This document shows, piece by piece, positions 1 to 11,231 of a stretch of DNA of 64,000 nucleotides. The stretch is from Papilionanthe hookeriana x Papilionanthe teres (taxonomy: Eukaryota; Streptophyta; Magnoliopsida; Asparagales; Orchidaceae), in assembly GCA_022702705.1 (NCBI GenBank), contig CM040427.1, positions 74,081,283 through 74,145,282 on the forward strand. Direction: 5' to 3'. Below the pieces are notes generated by a model, which made no database searches, was not told where the DNA came from, and saw only the letters and a program-made list of their open reading frames with translations. Positions within the stretch are counted from its first letter, which is position 1. The number at the start of each line of letters is the position of its first letter. The position numbers and the translations under genes were made by a program.

Positions 1-1480
1 TTAATAGAAGAATTATACATCGTATCAGTTTAACATTACATATTAGTGGTTAAGTGTGCCGTTGAAGCTGATTAAATAAGAAAATGATTCGATTTCATCA
101 CAATAAAAGGACAAACATTCTACTGCTATGCTAACTCCATCGTTGAATTGCTAAGCTGGCCTACAGATAACTACCCAGGTATGTATCCAATCAAGGTGCT
201 TTCCTCAAATGCGAAAGGTGAAATGAAATCTGAGAAATATTTTTTATTTTATTTTATTTATTTATTTATTATTTTTTTGTTTTTGTTTTTTTTAGGAATA
301 TTTTATTGAAAGTTGTGTTACCTTTGTATCAAATGTCCACAAAAAACGAAGTTTTCAATTCTTTGAAATTATGCCCATGCCCATGCCCACTATACATGCG
401 AGCAAAATTCTTTATAGGCTGCCTAATTTCTATGGGTATTGACGTGACTGAAAATAATGTGTCTCATCATCTAGGTGGCTTAATGTTGGATTGAAGCCGG
501 ATGTTTTTATGTAATCTATTATGTCACTAGTAAGCTGAAAGGGCAAATTTAATCGCCAGCTCATACATACAACGTATATGCTACACCTTGGTTCAAAGAA
601 ATTTTTTTGTTGGAATTCTGAGCTTCTAACTAGTAGGCTAAGCTAGCCCTTGAAAGGGTCTTCAAAGAGAATGAGTAGATGTCTCTTCATTTAAATTGTA
701 ATGCACATATAGGGAAGGTGGGATAACCTATCCAGTTGAAAATCTTCATTGTTTTTTAAAATTATCAACTTGAAACATATTGAAAGAACACAATATGACC
801 AAAGGACCAATTGAAATTTACCATTCAGCCTTTTTGCAAAGCTAAAAATCAGTATGTTGGAGTGGGCACAAACCTATACATGACATGATATTTTCAATAT
901 CTCATGTATTATGGGGAAAAATATTGAACAGCTTGCTATGGACTTTATTCTCTGCTAGCCATTTTGCTGAAAATGCTGCTTACAATTATGCCTTTGCATG
1001 GCTAAATGTATTCAGTTTCTAGTTGTGAAACTGAACAACCAAACACATCTTGGTATGCTCAAGGAAGGTAATACTACATTTGACCAAGTCATTTAATGTT
1101 GAATAAAAATTTGTTGGGGAAATAACCTAAAAACTATTTTGAAACTTAATAAATAAACAATGTAAGTCACATTAGGCATGAGGTAAACAATATTTTGATT
1201 TTGTGTAACTTGGAACTAGTGAAAAAATAGATCACTAATGAACATGAAGACTTATAGTAGTCTGTCATCTCGGCTAAGCTTTTATCCACTCTCCAATTTT
1301 CCCCTTGAGAAATGATTGTCTAAAATGCTTGCTTCACTAGATGAAGCACATTTAGGTCATTTTCAAGATTAATAACGGTACATCACGACAAGAATGCATT
1401 GGTTTAATTACTAGTAATACCGAAGTTAACCCAAACAACAAAAGGAAAAGCAAATATTACTGTTGAAAGCAAATAAGAGA
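1..1480. other. AT-rich non-coding DNA
   Basis: No convincing gene, repeat boundary or RNA is visible. Short open frames occur but show no family resemblance. One splice-like segment near 108-178, ending at a strong donor (CAG|GTATGT), is discussed under rejected items. Confidence 0.5.
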
Positions 1481-1486
1481 TTACAA

Positions 1487-2220
1487 TCAAACACACGGAA
1501 ATGGGATATAACAACAAAAACGGCGCACAAACTCAAGCTGGGGTCCGATCTGGGGATGGTCATATTCAGCTAGGTGAATTGGGAATGGTGGTCGGAGGCT
1601 GGAATAGTTGGAGGGTGGCGTTTGCAGTAAGTAGGGGCTTCTAAAGGCCTGTTTTTGAGGTGGCAGTGAGTATAGAGTGGCTGGGAGAGTCCGTAGAACA
1701 GCAGGTTGTCTGTCACCGGTGACGGCAGCAAGGGAAAAGGGGATTGCGGCATTAGGCAGCAGGCGGGGACTGCAGGGACTACAGGTTTGGAAGCTGTCTA
1801 GGAAGCAAAAAGTTGGAATGATGGCTGGAACGACAGAAACAGCGGGATGGGCTGCAGTTTTGGGCGACGGCATCAAAAGGAAGGAGGCAGGAAACGACAT
1901 GGAAGGATTGGAAAAGGCAGGGACAACAACTTCTTGCTGGTTGCTATACCGGATGGCGGCAACAAGCATAAAAACAAATGGCACGGCCGGTGATAGAAAA
2001 CTGCAGGAACAGCCATGACAGCAATTGGGTTGGCTGTAGCGACGAGAGAGGCGTGGCAGCGAAGCAGGAGGGACGTGGAAGGGCTGGCGAAGGATAAATC
2101 ATCATCTCAGGAGAGAGATACAGTCGGAGCACTGCTCAACTCTTGGATACATCCCTCGAAGGGAGAAATGGAGATGTCAGTTGCTGTCCCGAGTAAACTC
2201 ACACAAAACTTAACCTGAGA
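1487..2220. other. Unidentified GC-rich island
   Basis: A block of clearly higher GC than its surroundings. Both strands have open frames (165 codons on minus, 1487-1984; 113 codons on plus, 1677-2018), which is what GC-rich DNA gives by chance. The minus-strand frame is rich in Pro, Ser and Phe and shows no domain I recognise. On the minus strand the block resembles in style the GC-rich, pyrimidine-rich 5' leaders of the LINE copies near 43.5 and 45.5 kb, but I could not align them. It could be a captured gene fragment (Pack-MULE style), a transposon leader or LTR, or a decayed exon. No terminal repeats were found around it. Confidence 0.35.
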
Positions 2221-2264
2221 CTCTCACAAAAGCAATTATATAATAATAAGATAATTAGAGTTGG

Positions 2265-2400
2265 TCCAGGAGGACCGATCGACTCTTCAGAAGAGAAAAA
2301 CCTGGACCGGTTCGTTCCAGGCAAGTAGGAAGCGACGCTTAAGTCGTGGGAGTTATGCATCCCGTCCAGATGCGGTAGATGCCCGCATCAACAAGTTTTG
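2265..2400. other. Cluster of short hairpins next to the GC-rich island
   Basis: Several short inverted repeats follow one another: GGTCC AGGA GGACC; CTCTTC AGAAGAG; CCTGGACCGGTTCGTTCCAGG (seven pairs shared at the ends, CCTGGA/TCCAGG); and GATGCGG TAGATG CCCGCATC. Such clusters occur at transposon ends and in structured leaders. No target duplication was found, so the boundaries are unknown. Confidence 0.35.
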
Positions 2401-4619
2401 AAGTAAAATAATATTGCATGGTGAGAATTACACAATCATATCAAGCCAACCTCAAAACTTCTTTGCAATGCAAAGCCATTAAAATTGAATGCTAGTGAAA
2501 AAATTTAAGCTTAAGCAATAACCAAATAATTTGACAATGAAACTCTCCAATTGACGTTGATGTTTGCAGTTATTTGACCACTTCTATCTTTCGTTAATTG
2601 ACGCTAATTACCATTGCTGCTCAATTAATTTTGTTGACTATCAATCGATAGTGACACCCACCACCTCTTACTATTTTTATTCAATGTTTCACTATTCTTA
2701 TAGGAGTGTATGATGACAATCCATAATTAGTAATCCCTCTCCTTCAGTCTAGGAGAATGATAGACTCTTGTAATCTTGACCTTACATAGTGAATTATTTT
2801 AGATTGACCAAGTGCCGTTATTGTTAATGGGGTTTTGCATCCCTTTGATCTTCTCCTGTCACCATTTGAAATATTATGCATCGTTAAGATAGAAAATTCT
2901 CACCGTACCACTACAAATTTTCTAGCACATAATAGTACACATTAGCAAAAACAAATATCTTTGAAGATGATGTCTGAGGTCCAATGAAACGGTCCTTAAC
3001 CAGTTTAGGGTGGTATCCTTTTGGTCAACACACTATTATGATAGTTGAGGACATGGGTTGATGATCCTAACTGAAAGAAGAGTATTTGACCTCAGCCACC
3101 ATCACCTCTTGGGATTTCGGAAAAATCCTCATGTTTTCCATCTACCAGTGTCTGATTTTTTTTACCTTTTGAATTATCAATCATGTTTATTATGCTGTCC
3201 ATCCACTACTGTATGCTTTTTTTTTTCTCTTAGCCGATGAATTATCAATGAAGTAAATCCAATTTTAGCCTTTTATACCCTTGGTAAACCTTGCATCTGC
3301 GGGAAGCCTCATGCATTGGGTATCATCTATTTTTTACCCTCTAAAATTAACTATTCCTATTAGTTTTTGAGCTAGGCTTTTTGATTGGATTTTGAAAATT
3401 TTCTTCTGTTTCTACATGTATTCTGGAATTTTGAAACTCACGTGTGTTCTCTGTCTGTTTAAATTTTCTGCAGCCACCGATTGTACTAGATTCCTAGTTT
3501 CTACATGTTTCTTTTTCTAGCTTTCATTTTATAGATTTCAAATTATTCCAACTGATTGCAATAAATTAATTTGTTTATGAACCAAAGGATGTTCTAAAGT
3601 GCATCTTTTTTGCAGTTTCCGTGGGTTCTTTTGGAAGGCTGCTAGAATAGGTATTTCTTTTTCAGCCTAAGGCTCATGTCCTATTTAAAATGTTCTATCC
3701 CTTTTTTTATGTGAATGTGAAATGATTAGTGTGCATCTTCACAGAAAATTTCATATTAAATGTTATTTTGATGTGTTTTTTTTACATCATCTTTCTGAGG
3801 TTCTTTATTAAGAAAGGCTCCAAAGAGCTTGTTTAAAAAGCAATCGAAAAATGCATTAGCAAATTAGATTTGACCAAGTCTCACAGTACTAAGTACATAT
3901 GATGCTTGTGCTCATGTTGATGTTAGAGTGCAGGACAGGCCGCAGAGCAAAATTTTTTAACTGGAGCATATATTAATTAATTTCTTTTAGGGTTATAAAT
4001 TAAATGTCTTTTATGTGAAACATTAAATAGAAGGAATATATTCTGTTTTGTATAAGGATATATTAAAAAAATTGAAAAGAAATCCCTTGAGTTTACCGTG
4101 TGACTCTATCAAAGTTAAAAGAGTTCTATTAGTTCTCATATTTATGTACTTTTGCCACTCTTACTGATAGAAGTATTCTACTAAACTTTACAATAACTTG
4201 CTAGCCTCATGTTTGGATTATAGCATTATTGTTCTATTCTGCCACTACTTTTATATGGCCTTATTTGTAATATAGAGCAATTTCAAGCCTGAATTGCCTT
4301 CAGTATTCAATTTTACCCTCTGGAGTTTTTGTACTTTGGCGTTGGGTTGCTGATTTTAGAACTGTGCTGTTGGAGTCTCAAAGATCAAGTATGATATAAG
4401 TTGATTGAAGAAGAAATAATTCAGTATTAGGATTTAAGAACCAAAGAGGGATTAGATTGTTGTTGTTATTTAATCAAATTTATGTGTCATACATTTTAGT
4501 AAAATTGGACACTATTTAGTAATGAAATAATGCAATGAAATTTAAAATTATAAAAATCATGTTGGTATAAAAAAATAATTTGTTTTTATTCCAGGAAGAT
4601 CTATTTTAGAGGAAATTTT
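2401..4619. other. AT-rich non-coding DNA
   Basis: T-rich on the plus strand with intron-like texture (long pyrimidine runs followed by CAG). No exon with coding character or family resemblance was found. Confidence 0.5.
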
Positions 4620-4628
4620 TGTGCTAAT

Positions 4629-5123
4629 TCAATTAATGATTGTGAGTTTGCTCCTGAGTCTGTTGAATTGAGTGGCGGTTTGACTTTTGGTGCAAATACC
4701 AACTATCTGATCATGAGATCTGATGTAAGAAATCTGAATGTCGCCAGAAGAGATGTGATCGCGTATGAAGTGGCAGTCAATTTCCATAAATTGGTGCACG
4801 TGTGGATTAAATGCTATGGCGATAGCGGAAGTATTGTCATAATAGATGGTCATTGGAGTGTTGAGGGAGATTTGAAACTCTTGAAGTAGTCGGTGAACCC
4901 ACATGATATCGGTGGTAGCAACAGCTAGGGCTCGGTATTCAGCTTTAGTGGAGGAACATGCTATGGTCTTCTGATGTTGAATTACCAGAGCTATGAGATT
5001 ATTACCAAGAAAAGTATAAAAATCTGTAGTGGAGCATCGATCGGTGGAGTCCTCGACCCAATCAGAATCTGAGTAGCAAGTAAGGTGAAGATCACCTTTG
5101 ACAAGTGGGAGACTAAAATGCAA
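4629..5123 (-). pseudogene. copia A RNase H domain
   Basis: An open stretch of 164 codons matches the C-terminal RNase H of copia polyproteins. Landmarks are the YSDSDW motif near the start (catalytic Asp), the ACSSTKAEYRAL motif (catalytic Glu), IYYDNTSAIAIA (catalytic Asp) and the terminal region ending in SKLTIIN. The usual short tail after the SKL motif is missing because the element is truncated here. In life the domain would remove the RNA template during reverse transcription. The remaining polyprotein is broken upstream, so this is a relic. Confidence 0.88.
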
Positions 5124-5192
5124 GGTGTCCTATAGGTAGCAGAGGAGGCGTTTGAGGATTTGAAAATGATAAACCAATGGGTTGTGCATTTG

Positions 5193-6190
5193 TTAGCGTA
5201 TGTAGTTAACGGAGAATGCAATGTCAGGTCGAGTGATGGTTAAGTATTGGAGTGAGCCGGCAAGTTGACGATATTGGGTAAGATAGGGATGCACATGAAG
5301 GGATTTAGGATCATGTTGTAGTTTGTGAGGCAAGGCGGTTTTAACTGGTTTGCAAGTTAGCATGTCAAGTTGTTGTAGGAGGGAGGTAATGTAGGGAGGT
5401 TGAGAAAGATGATAACCATGAGGAATGGTTTGAATGGTGATGTCAAGGGGCGTGTTAACCGAACCCAAGGCTTTGAGTTTGAATGTAGTTTGTAGATAAA
5501 AAAATAAGGTTGTTGATGGCATTTTGATCATTATCTATTATGCGGATGTCTTCAATTTACACAAGAAAGTAGAGAGCAACCGAAAGGTGCTGGTAGATGA
5601 AGAAGGATGGATCGGCGGTGTTGATGCGAAATTATCGTGCTTGGAGGTGAGTGATGAGTGTGTGATACCACTGTCGGAGCGCTTGTTTGAGTTCGTAGAG
5701 AGCCTTTTTCAGCAAACATACTTTATGTGGATATAATTAATCACAAAATCCTTGAGATTGAGACATGTAGATGATTTCTTCCAACCATGGAGGAAGGCTT
5801 TAGTGACATCAAGTTGGAGGATTTGCCACTTGTTTTGAATAACCATGGTGAGAAGAATATGGATTGTGGGTAGCTTGGCGACGGAGCTGAATGTAGCAAA
5901 ATAGTTATTTCCCTCTTATTGTTTGAAGCCTTGGGCGACGAGAGGAGCCTTGTACTTGGCTACTGTTCCATTGGAATTGTACTTGGTTCGGTTGGTCCAT
6001 TTACAGTCGATAATGTTTTGGTGGGGTGAGGGATCTACCAAGATCCAAGTGCCTTGCTCATAAAGAGCTTGAAAATCTAAAGACATAGCTTACCTCCAAT
6101 GACTATTTTTGACGACTTGAGCATAAGAGGTAGGATCAACACTATTGGAGAGGGGGTTGGTAAGGTTGAGTATTTGCTTCTGTTTTAGTG
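5193..6190 (-). pseudogene. copia A reverse transcriptase domain
   Basis: The C-terminal part (5193-5531) is open and contains YRQLAGSLQYLTITRPDIAF, a hallmark of the copia RT-RNase H connection. Further upstream, near 5770-5856, the region around QLDVTKAFLHG is readable, which is the first catalytic Asp block. The YVDD box, near 5535-5560, has decayed: it reads stop-I-E-D. The three parts lie in different frames. The enzyme cannot be active. Confidence 0.82.
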
Positions 6191-6211
6191 ACCCGGTATT
6201 GGATCTGGTTG

Positions 6212-6860
6212 TCATAGAGTGCACGGGAGCGGTTGGAATGATTGGTATAGTGGGAGGTGGTAGATTAGGTTCGGGTTGAAGGTTTGTCGAGGGTAGGGGA
6301 GAAGAGGAAGCGTAGTAAGTGTGGGTATGTATGTACTTGATGTGGGCGGTTCAGTTGTTGGAGGAAGGGTGGTGGATGTTGGAGTTAGAAGAGGAGGAGG
6401 AATCATGGGAGAAGAGATATTTGATGGTAGAGAGTGAGATTTGATGGTTTTAAAGGGAAAAATTTGCTCATTGAAGACAACATGACGAGAGATAATGGTA
6501 AGATGAGTTTGTGGGTTGTAGCAATAATAGCTTTTGTGAGAGGGAGAGTATCCAATGAAGATACATGTTGGAGTTGTGGGAGAGAGTTTGTTTGAGGCAA
6601 GTGGTTTTTGCAATGGAAAACATAGGGAACCGAAAATTCTGAGGTGAGAGTAGGTGGGTGGTGAGTTATAGGGAGGTAGTTTTGGAAGGCATGCGATTAA
6701 TGAGATAAGTGACTGTCATGACCACAGCTGTCTAGAATTTAAGGGGAAGATGAGTTGTCAATAGAAGAGTTTGTGTGGTTTCAATGAGGTGTCGGTGCTT
6801 ACGTTCATTTTGTTGGGTCTTTAGGGGCAAGTAATTGATGAATAATGACTTGAAGTTGGA
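6212..6860 (-). pseudogene. copia A integrase C-terminal part
   Basis: The frame at 6212-6613 contains CIFIGYSPSHKSYYCYNP followed by SRHVVFNEQIFPF, the conserved region between integrase and reverse transcriptase in copia polyproteins. It then runs into a Pro/Ser/Thr-rich linker, also typical. Upstream, in another frame, traces of the integrase core up to the RTE insertion can be followed. Broken by frameshifts. Confidence 0.8.
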
Positions 6861-6875
6861 GATAGTTGGTAGACG

Positions 6876-7196
6876 GTGGGATATGAATATTTCCTCTCCA
6901 TCAGTGTGTATGAGTTATGCTCTAGTAACAGACAAATTAGAGAGAGTCGTCTTAGATGGTTTTGTCACATTAAACATCGACCATATAATGATCCGATTAG
7001 GAGAGTAGATGTTTTAAATTCGACTTATGTTAAGAAAGATAGAGGTAGACCTAAGAAGACCTGGGCTTATTGTATAAAAGATGATCTTAATTTATTAGAT
7101 TTAAATAAAAATATGACACTAAATAGAACACAATGGAGAAAAAGGATTCATGTAGCCGACCCCACTTAGTGGGATTAAGGTTTTGTTGTTGTTGTT
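6876..7196 (+). mobile_element. RTE-type LINE, 5'-truncated 3' end
   Basis: The frame at 6876-7169 carries the C-terminal region of plant RTE ORF proteins: RQIRESRLRWFCHIKHRP, then RRVDVL, RGRPKKTW and TQWRKRIHVADPT, followed at once by the stop. After it comes GGGATTAAGGTTTTG and a short (TTG)n run, the usual RTE 3' end. Only the last 300 or so bases were inserted, as expected for target-primed reverse transcription. It splits the integrase of copia A, so it came later. The same family is present at 12797-14020. Confidence 0.85.
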
Positions 7197-7590
7197 GTAT
7201 GAAATTGATTTTGAACCATTTTATTAAATGAAATGAGTTTATTTGTGGTTTCATATTTGGCTACCATAAGAAACACCCAGCTGTAACGAGAATAATCATC
7301 AACAAGAAGATAATTTTTATAGCCTTGAAGAGATAGTGGGGGCAGGTCCCCAAACATCAACATGAAGAAGTTCGGCTACACATTTGGTTTTGGAATTTGA
7401 AAGAGGAATATACTGTCTATTGACTTTGTGAAGAGTTACATTCATTGCAGAAAAAGGTTAGAATATTAGTAGTAGTAGTGATGGCTTTGATAGTAGCGAG
7501 ATGAGGATGACCTTGTGGCAGTACCATGTTGTAATGGAGGATGATGAGGTATTGGGTGCAAAGTAAGTAGAGATGAGATAGAGACCTCCC
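7197..7590 (-). pseudogene. copia A integrase core fragment
   Basis: The minus strand reads GDLPP, then YKNYLLVDDYSRYSWVFLM, the integrase core that in copia polyproteins follows the first catalytic Asp. The frame ends at the RTE insertion. The zinc-binding part toward 7590 is readable only in pieces. Confidence 0.75.
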
Positions 7591-7593
7591 TTG

Positions 7594-8110
7594 CTAGATC
7601 CTTGAAGCAGAATTTGGTTCGTCTTTCGATCCTTGAAGCAGAATTTGGTTTGTCTTTCGATCCTTGATGATAAAACCAGATTTGTTAAAAATCATATCAC
7701 AATTATTATCTGAAGTGAGTTGATGTACGTAAAGAATATTGTGAGTTAGGTGCAATGAATGCGGGAGTTGGGAGAGTTGAAGCTTACGTTGGAATGTGGG
7801 TAAGATACTTTTGTCGGAATGAGTAATAGGAAGGGTCGAACCATCGCTAATGGTAACGGAATTGAAACTAGAATATGGTGTGGCAAGTTGCAGCTGCGCG
7901 ATAGTGGATCTAAGTGGGAAGTTGCACCTGAATCTAGCAACCATTCATTTGTTGTTGTATTGGTAGATGTGAGCAGAGCAACATCAGTTTTTGTTGACGG
8001 ATACATGGTGAAATTGGAGCGGTGCCAACAGATAATGGCAACATGTCTCTGTTTTCCACAAATTTGACAGGTAGGATGAGAGTTACCTAGGTTGGTTGTG
8101 CCTCGATGGG
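7594..8110 (-). pseudogene. copia A zinc knuckle, protease and pre-integrase region
   Basis: Near 8035-8070 the minus strand encodes an intact CCHC knuckle (CQICGKQRHVAIIC). It is followed by WLLDSGATSHL (around 7935), the aspartic protease active site (DSGA). The pre-integrase region ends in IKDRKTNQILLQGSSKG-like sequence. A 31-bp tandem duplication at 7598-7659 breaks the frame at that point. Protease and knuckle motifs are preserved, but the polyprotein is not continuous. Confidence 0.82.
7598..7659. repeat. 31-bp tandem duplication (two units)
   Basis: The unit beginning GATCCTTGAAGCAG occurs at 7598 and again at 7629 with one base difference (TTCGTC versus TTTGTC). The next GATCCTTGA starts at 7660. 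Because 31 is not a multiple of three, the duplication shifts the copia A reading frame. Confidence 0.9.
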
Positions 8111-8148
8111 TTGGAGATTGTTTTTCTCGAGCACGAGTAGCAGCAATT

Positions 8149-8550
8149 TTACCGAATAGGATAATTACAGTGCAACAGCGTTAAGGTTTGATTCCTTGGC
8201 AATCTCAGCAGAAATGTTGGTTTCTTCGCTGTAAAGCAAGGAATAGAGATCATCGAGGTTGATTGATTCAGGTTGTGTGCGGATTGCTGTGTTGAAGGAT
8301 TGATAGGAGGTTGGTAATTCGTTGAGGGTGTGCAAAATGATGTCTTCAGGACCAATTTGTCCACCGGCAACAACGATGGTATCAACCAACGATTTAATCT
8401 GGGAGGTATTGAGTCATATAATGATCTTTCATAGAGACGTGATGGAGTTCATTCCTTAGTTGGATAACACGTGATCAGTTGGTTGATTGGAAGCGGCTAA
8501 TGAGGGTTGTCCAAATCTCAAAAGTGGATTCAAGGTTGAGGATATAGGGG
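8149..8550 (-). pseudogene. copia A gag fragment
   Basis: The overlapping minus frames at 8149-8389 match the middle of copia gag proteins: ILHTLNELPTSYQSFNTAIR, then INLDDLYSLLYSEE. In copia gag this segment lies before the zinc knuckle, as it does here. The protein continues upstream toward 8550 in broken frames. Confidence 0.78.
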
Positions 8551-9246
8551 AGGATTGTGGGTGAAATAGTGATGTATATGGCTACTGATAAGTTTTAATC
8601 AATTAGTTGCCAAGTGAGAAATTCCATATTCTGAATAGGCTGACCATTGGAATCGGGTATTTGAGTTGGGGGGTGGTCGAACCATCCAGAAAGCTATCAA
8701 AACCAGTTGCCTTGAATAGCTTTTGAATTTGGAATTTTCAAGTAGGAATAGTTGTCAGTGGTGAGTTGAATATGAGGAACATTTTTATGTTAGACATAAA
8801 AAATTTTAGAGATGATGGATATGTGAATTCCGGCCATGATTGGGGTAGGAGAGATTGAAGTTGGGTTGTTGTATGAAGAGGATATAGACATTTGTAGGAG
8901 GATTGTGGGTGAAATAGTGAAGTATATTGCTACGGATAAGTTTTAATCAATTAGTTGCTAAGTGAGAAATTCCATATTCTGAATAGGGTAACCATTGGAA
9001 TCGGGTATTTGAGGTGGAGGAGGGGTTGCCGAACCATCCAGGAAGCTATCAAAACCATTTGCCTTGAATGGCTTTTGAATTTAGGATTTTCAAATAGGAT
9101 AGTTGTCAGTGGTGAGTTGAATGTGAGGAACATTTTTTCTGTTAGGCATAAAAAGTTTTAGAGATGAAGGATATTTGAATTTTGGCCATTATTGGGGTAG
9201 GAGAGTTTGAAGTTGGGTTATTGTATGAAGTGGAGATAGACAATTG
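8551..9246. repeat. 348-bp tandem duplication covering the gag start of copia A
   Basis: The sequence starting AGGATTGTGGGTGAAATAGT at 8551 recurs at 8899. The two units stay alignable to their ends (near 8898 and 9246) with many substitutions and small indels. On the minus strand each unit contains the N-terminal gag start. The divergence between units shows that the duplication is old. Confidence 0.88.
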
Positions 9247-9284
9247 TTGGAGGAGAGAAGAGATTATAGGGGATAGGATGGTAA

Positions 9285-9300
9285 CCTGACTCTGATACGA
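9285..9300 (-). other. copia A primer-binding site (tRNA-iMet type)
   Basis: On the minus strand the sequence next to the LTR reads TCGTATCAGAGTCAGG. Plant copia elements usually have TGGTATCAGAGC here, complementary to the 3' end of initiator tRNA-Met; one base differs in the core. Its position directly beside the LTR edge supports the call. Confidence 0.75.
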
Positions 9301-9644
9301 TGAGAAGTTCAGCACATTACCTCCATTGAAGATAAGCTACAGGTGCAGCTTACGGTACAGGACAACAGAGGAAGACATGCAAAGCAGCTAATAGACATTC
9401 CTTCAATATAGATTTAAGCAAGTGTTTCTATATATACAGGAAGAATTCTGTAAAAGGTGCAGTTAACACTTGTGTAAGGCATATGATTTTAAGCGGTGGA
9501 GAATCGTAATATTGCAAGTAGTGGAGAAGGTGTTCCTGTTATCAGAGGGTAGTCGTGGTAGAGCTGGAGGAATGCAGGCGGCAATTATGTGGAATAGTGC
9601 TGTTACTTATTTGTATGGTTAATAGTACAATTGTTTTCAGCACA
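9301..9644 (-). repeat. copia A 5' LTR
   Basis: The inner edge (TGAGAAGTTCAG on the plus strand at 9301) abuts the primer-binding site. The outer edge is inferred at CAGCACA near 9644, because a minus-strand LTR must end in CA on plus. There is no second LTR to confirm it. A minus-strand TATA-like stretch (TATATATAGA) lies near 9430-9440. Confidence 0.55.
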
Positions 9645-10665
9645 AGTTTCGGTGCAGCTATTTAGCAGTTGTCGCCATGGGCGGTATATGTTTGCAATGA
9701 CACTTCTTCCCTTGTATAGCTCTATATGCTAAATCAAATGCAAAAAAACGTATCAGTAATGCCAAAAGACTGATTTATTTGTAACTTCAACCAGATTTTG
9801 ATCACATCTAACTAGCCAAGCTTCTGCTCTCACTACTGATAATTCTTATCCTGCAAAATATATCTGTCTTGATGCTTTTATGAAATTGCATTTTCAGAAA
9901 CATTTTCTCACTTTTTTTTTATTTTTCCATTTTCCCGCATCACAATATATCCTGATGCCATCTCATTCTGTGATTTTTTCAGGTGAGCGTTTAAGTCCTT
10001 GGGTAGCTATGGGATGCTTCGCTATGGGTATTTCCATAATCATATTCTGATAAATGGATGCAGTTTTTGGCTAGTTTATTTTCTCCTTGCCTCTAGCGTA
10101 ATGATGTTAATTTCCCTTTTTAATGTGGTTGTGGAGATTTGATTTGTAATACTGCAATATGCATCTACATAAGGATAGTGGCGAGCCTTCTAAACTACTG
10201 TTAGAAACATAAAATGTAATAATATATAGTCATTTGTCATTATTTGTAATTTGGATATTAGGAATTTGATTCGAAGAAACTGGAAAGGAGCTATAAATTT
10301 CAAATGCATGGCTGAAGGTTAATTTACAGTTTACCCATAAAATACGAGGATTTCAATTATTCTTTAACTTACCTTGTATTTAAATTAAGGCTTTGGGTTT
10401 TTACTGCATACTTATTTGGAATTGTTTAGCTCATTTGCTTTGTGTTTTTTGTTATTATTATTTTTTTGTTCAGCTCATCTTGTTATTTGTAGAATTGTAC
10501 TCAAATATGCACAAGGATTAGTGCGAGTTAAAGAATTAGAATAAAAAAAAATTAAAGTTTACCTTCTAAGTATAATAGCCTTATTATCCCTTTCTTACTT
10601 TCTTACACATGCCCTAGTCTTTGACATTATCCGTGTTAGTTAATATTTGATTACATTGTTGCTCC
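9645..10665. other. AT-rich non-coding DNA
   Basis: T-rich plus strand with no recognisable gene or element. Confidence 0.5.
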
Positions 10666-10674
10666 CACTAGTAC

Positions 10675-10842
10675 GGAAAGTTATTGCGTCCGGAGTTTGG
10701 ACGCAGCTCAGCATCCGGACTCCTACAAAAAAAAAAAAAAAATTTTTTTTTCTCCGACGGTCCCACCTCCCCCTCCCCCGCTGAATGTAATTGGGAGTCC
10801 GGACGCAGAGCTGCGTCCGAACTCCAGACGGAATAAGTTTCC
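10675..10842. mobile_element. Mutator-type MITE (168 bp)
   Basis: Terminal inverted repeats of about 35 bp match with few differences (GGAAAGTTATTGCGTCCGG against GGAAACTTATTCCGTCTGG). The element is flanked by a 9-bp direct repeat with one mismatch, CACTAGTAC (10666-10674) and CACAAGTAC (10843-10851); 9-bp duplications are the mark of Mutator elements. Each end is itself a palindrome built on the motif GGAGTCCGGACGCAG, so this motif occurs four times. The centre is a run of A followed by T. No coding capacity. Confidence 0.82.
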
Positions 10843-11231
10843 CACAAGTACAATGTTTGAAATAATATATTTGACTGTCTGATGACTTTCACATGCTGTT
10901 ATCATTTCCCCATTGGTATCTTTCTAATTATTTATATGAAATTTTGAGGAATATCCTTCCTTCTGGGCTAGAGTATAGAAATCTAAATTTTTTCATGTTC
11001 CGAAGATGACCCATTGATGATTTAGTTGTGTATGGGATGATTTTAAAGACTGTTTGGAGGCCTTTGGTAAGGTTGATAGATAAGTGTGGCTATGGTCCAT
11101 GCAAATGGGGTCGGGTCAGGGTTCGTGACATGAAAACTAGAGCTCCTTGTTATAATAAAGTAATGATTCTAGTTTAATTTTAGTGTCTTTAAAAAAACTA
11201 GTTCTTTAGTTCAATCAAATAATGTCAAGGA

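Larger units (their letters stand above)
4620..9644 (-). mobile_element. Ty1/copia element A, decayed, 3' LTR missing
   Basis: The minus strand carries the copia gene order from right to left: LTR, primer-binding site, gag, CCHC knuckle, protease, integrase, reverse transcriptase, RNase H. Every domain is broken by stops and frameshifts. Homology stops at about 4620, just after the end of RNase H, and no second LTR is visible to the left, so the 3' end is lost. A plus-strand RTE LINE tail (about 6876-7196) lies inside the integrase region. Gene order with integrase before reverse transcriptase places it in Ty1/copia. It is non-functional. Confidence 0.88.

Noticed and set aside
108..178. Possible plus-strand exon (AAAAG|GACAAACATT to CCCAG|GTATGT)
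   Set aside because: The donor is strong and one frame is open, but a stop lies just upstream of the putative acceptor, the peptide has no family resemblance, and no partner exon could be found.
1487..1984. 165-codon minus-strand frame as a protein gene
   Set aside because: Overlapped by a plus-strand frame of similar quality, biased composition, no domain; better explained by high GC.
8551..9246. Reading the 348-bp repeats as the two LTRs of copia A
   Set aside because: They lie inside the primer-binding site on the gag side, lack TG...CA edges and contain the gag start.
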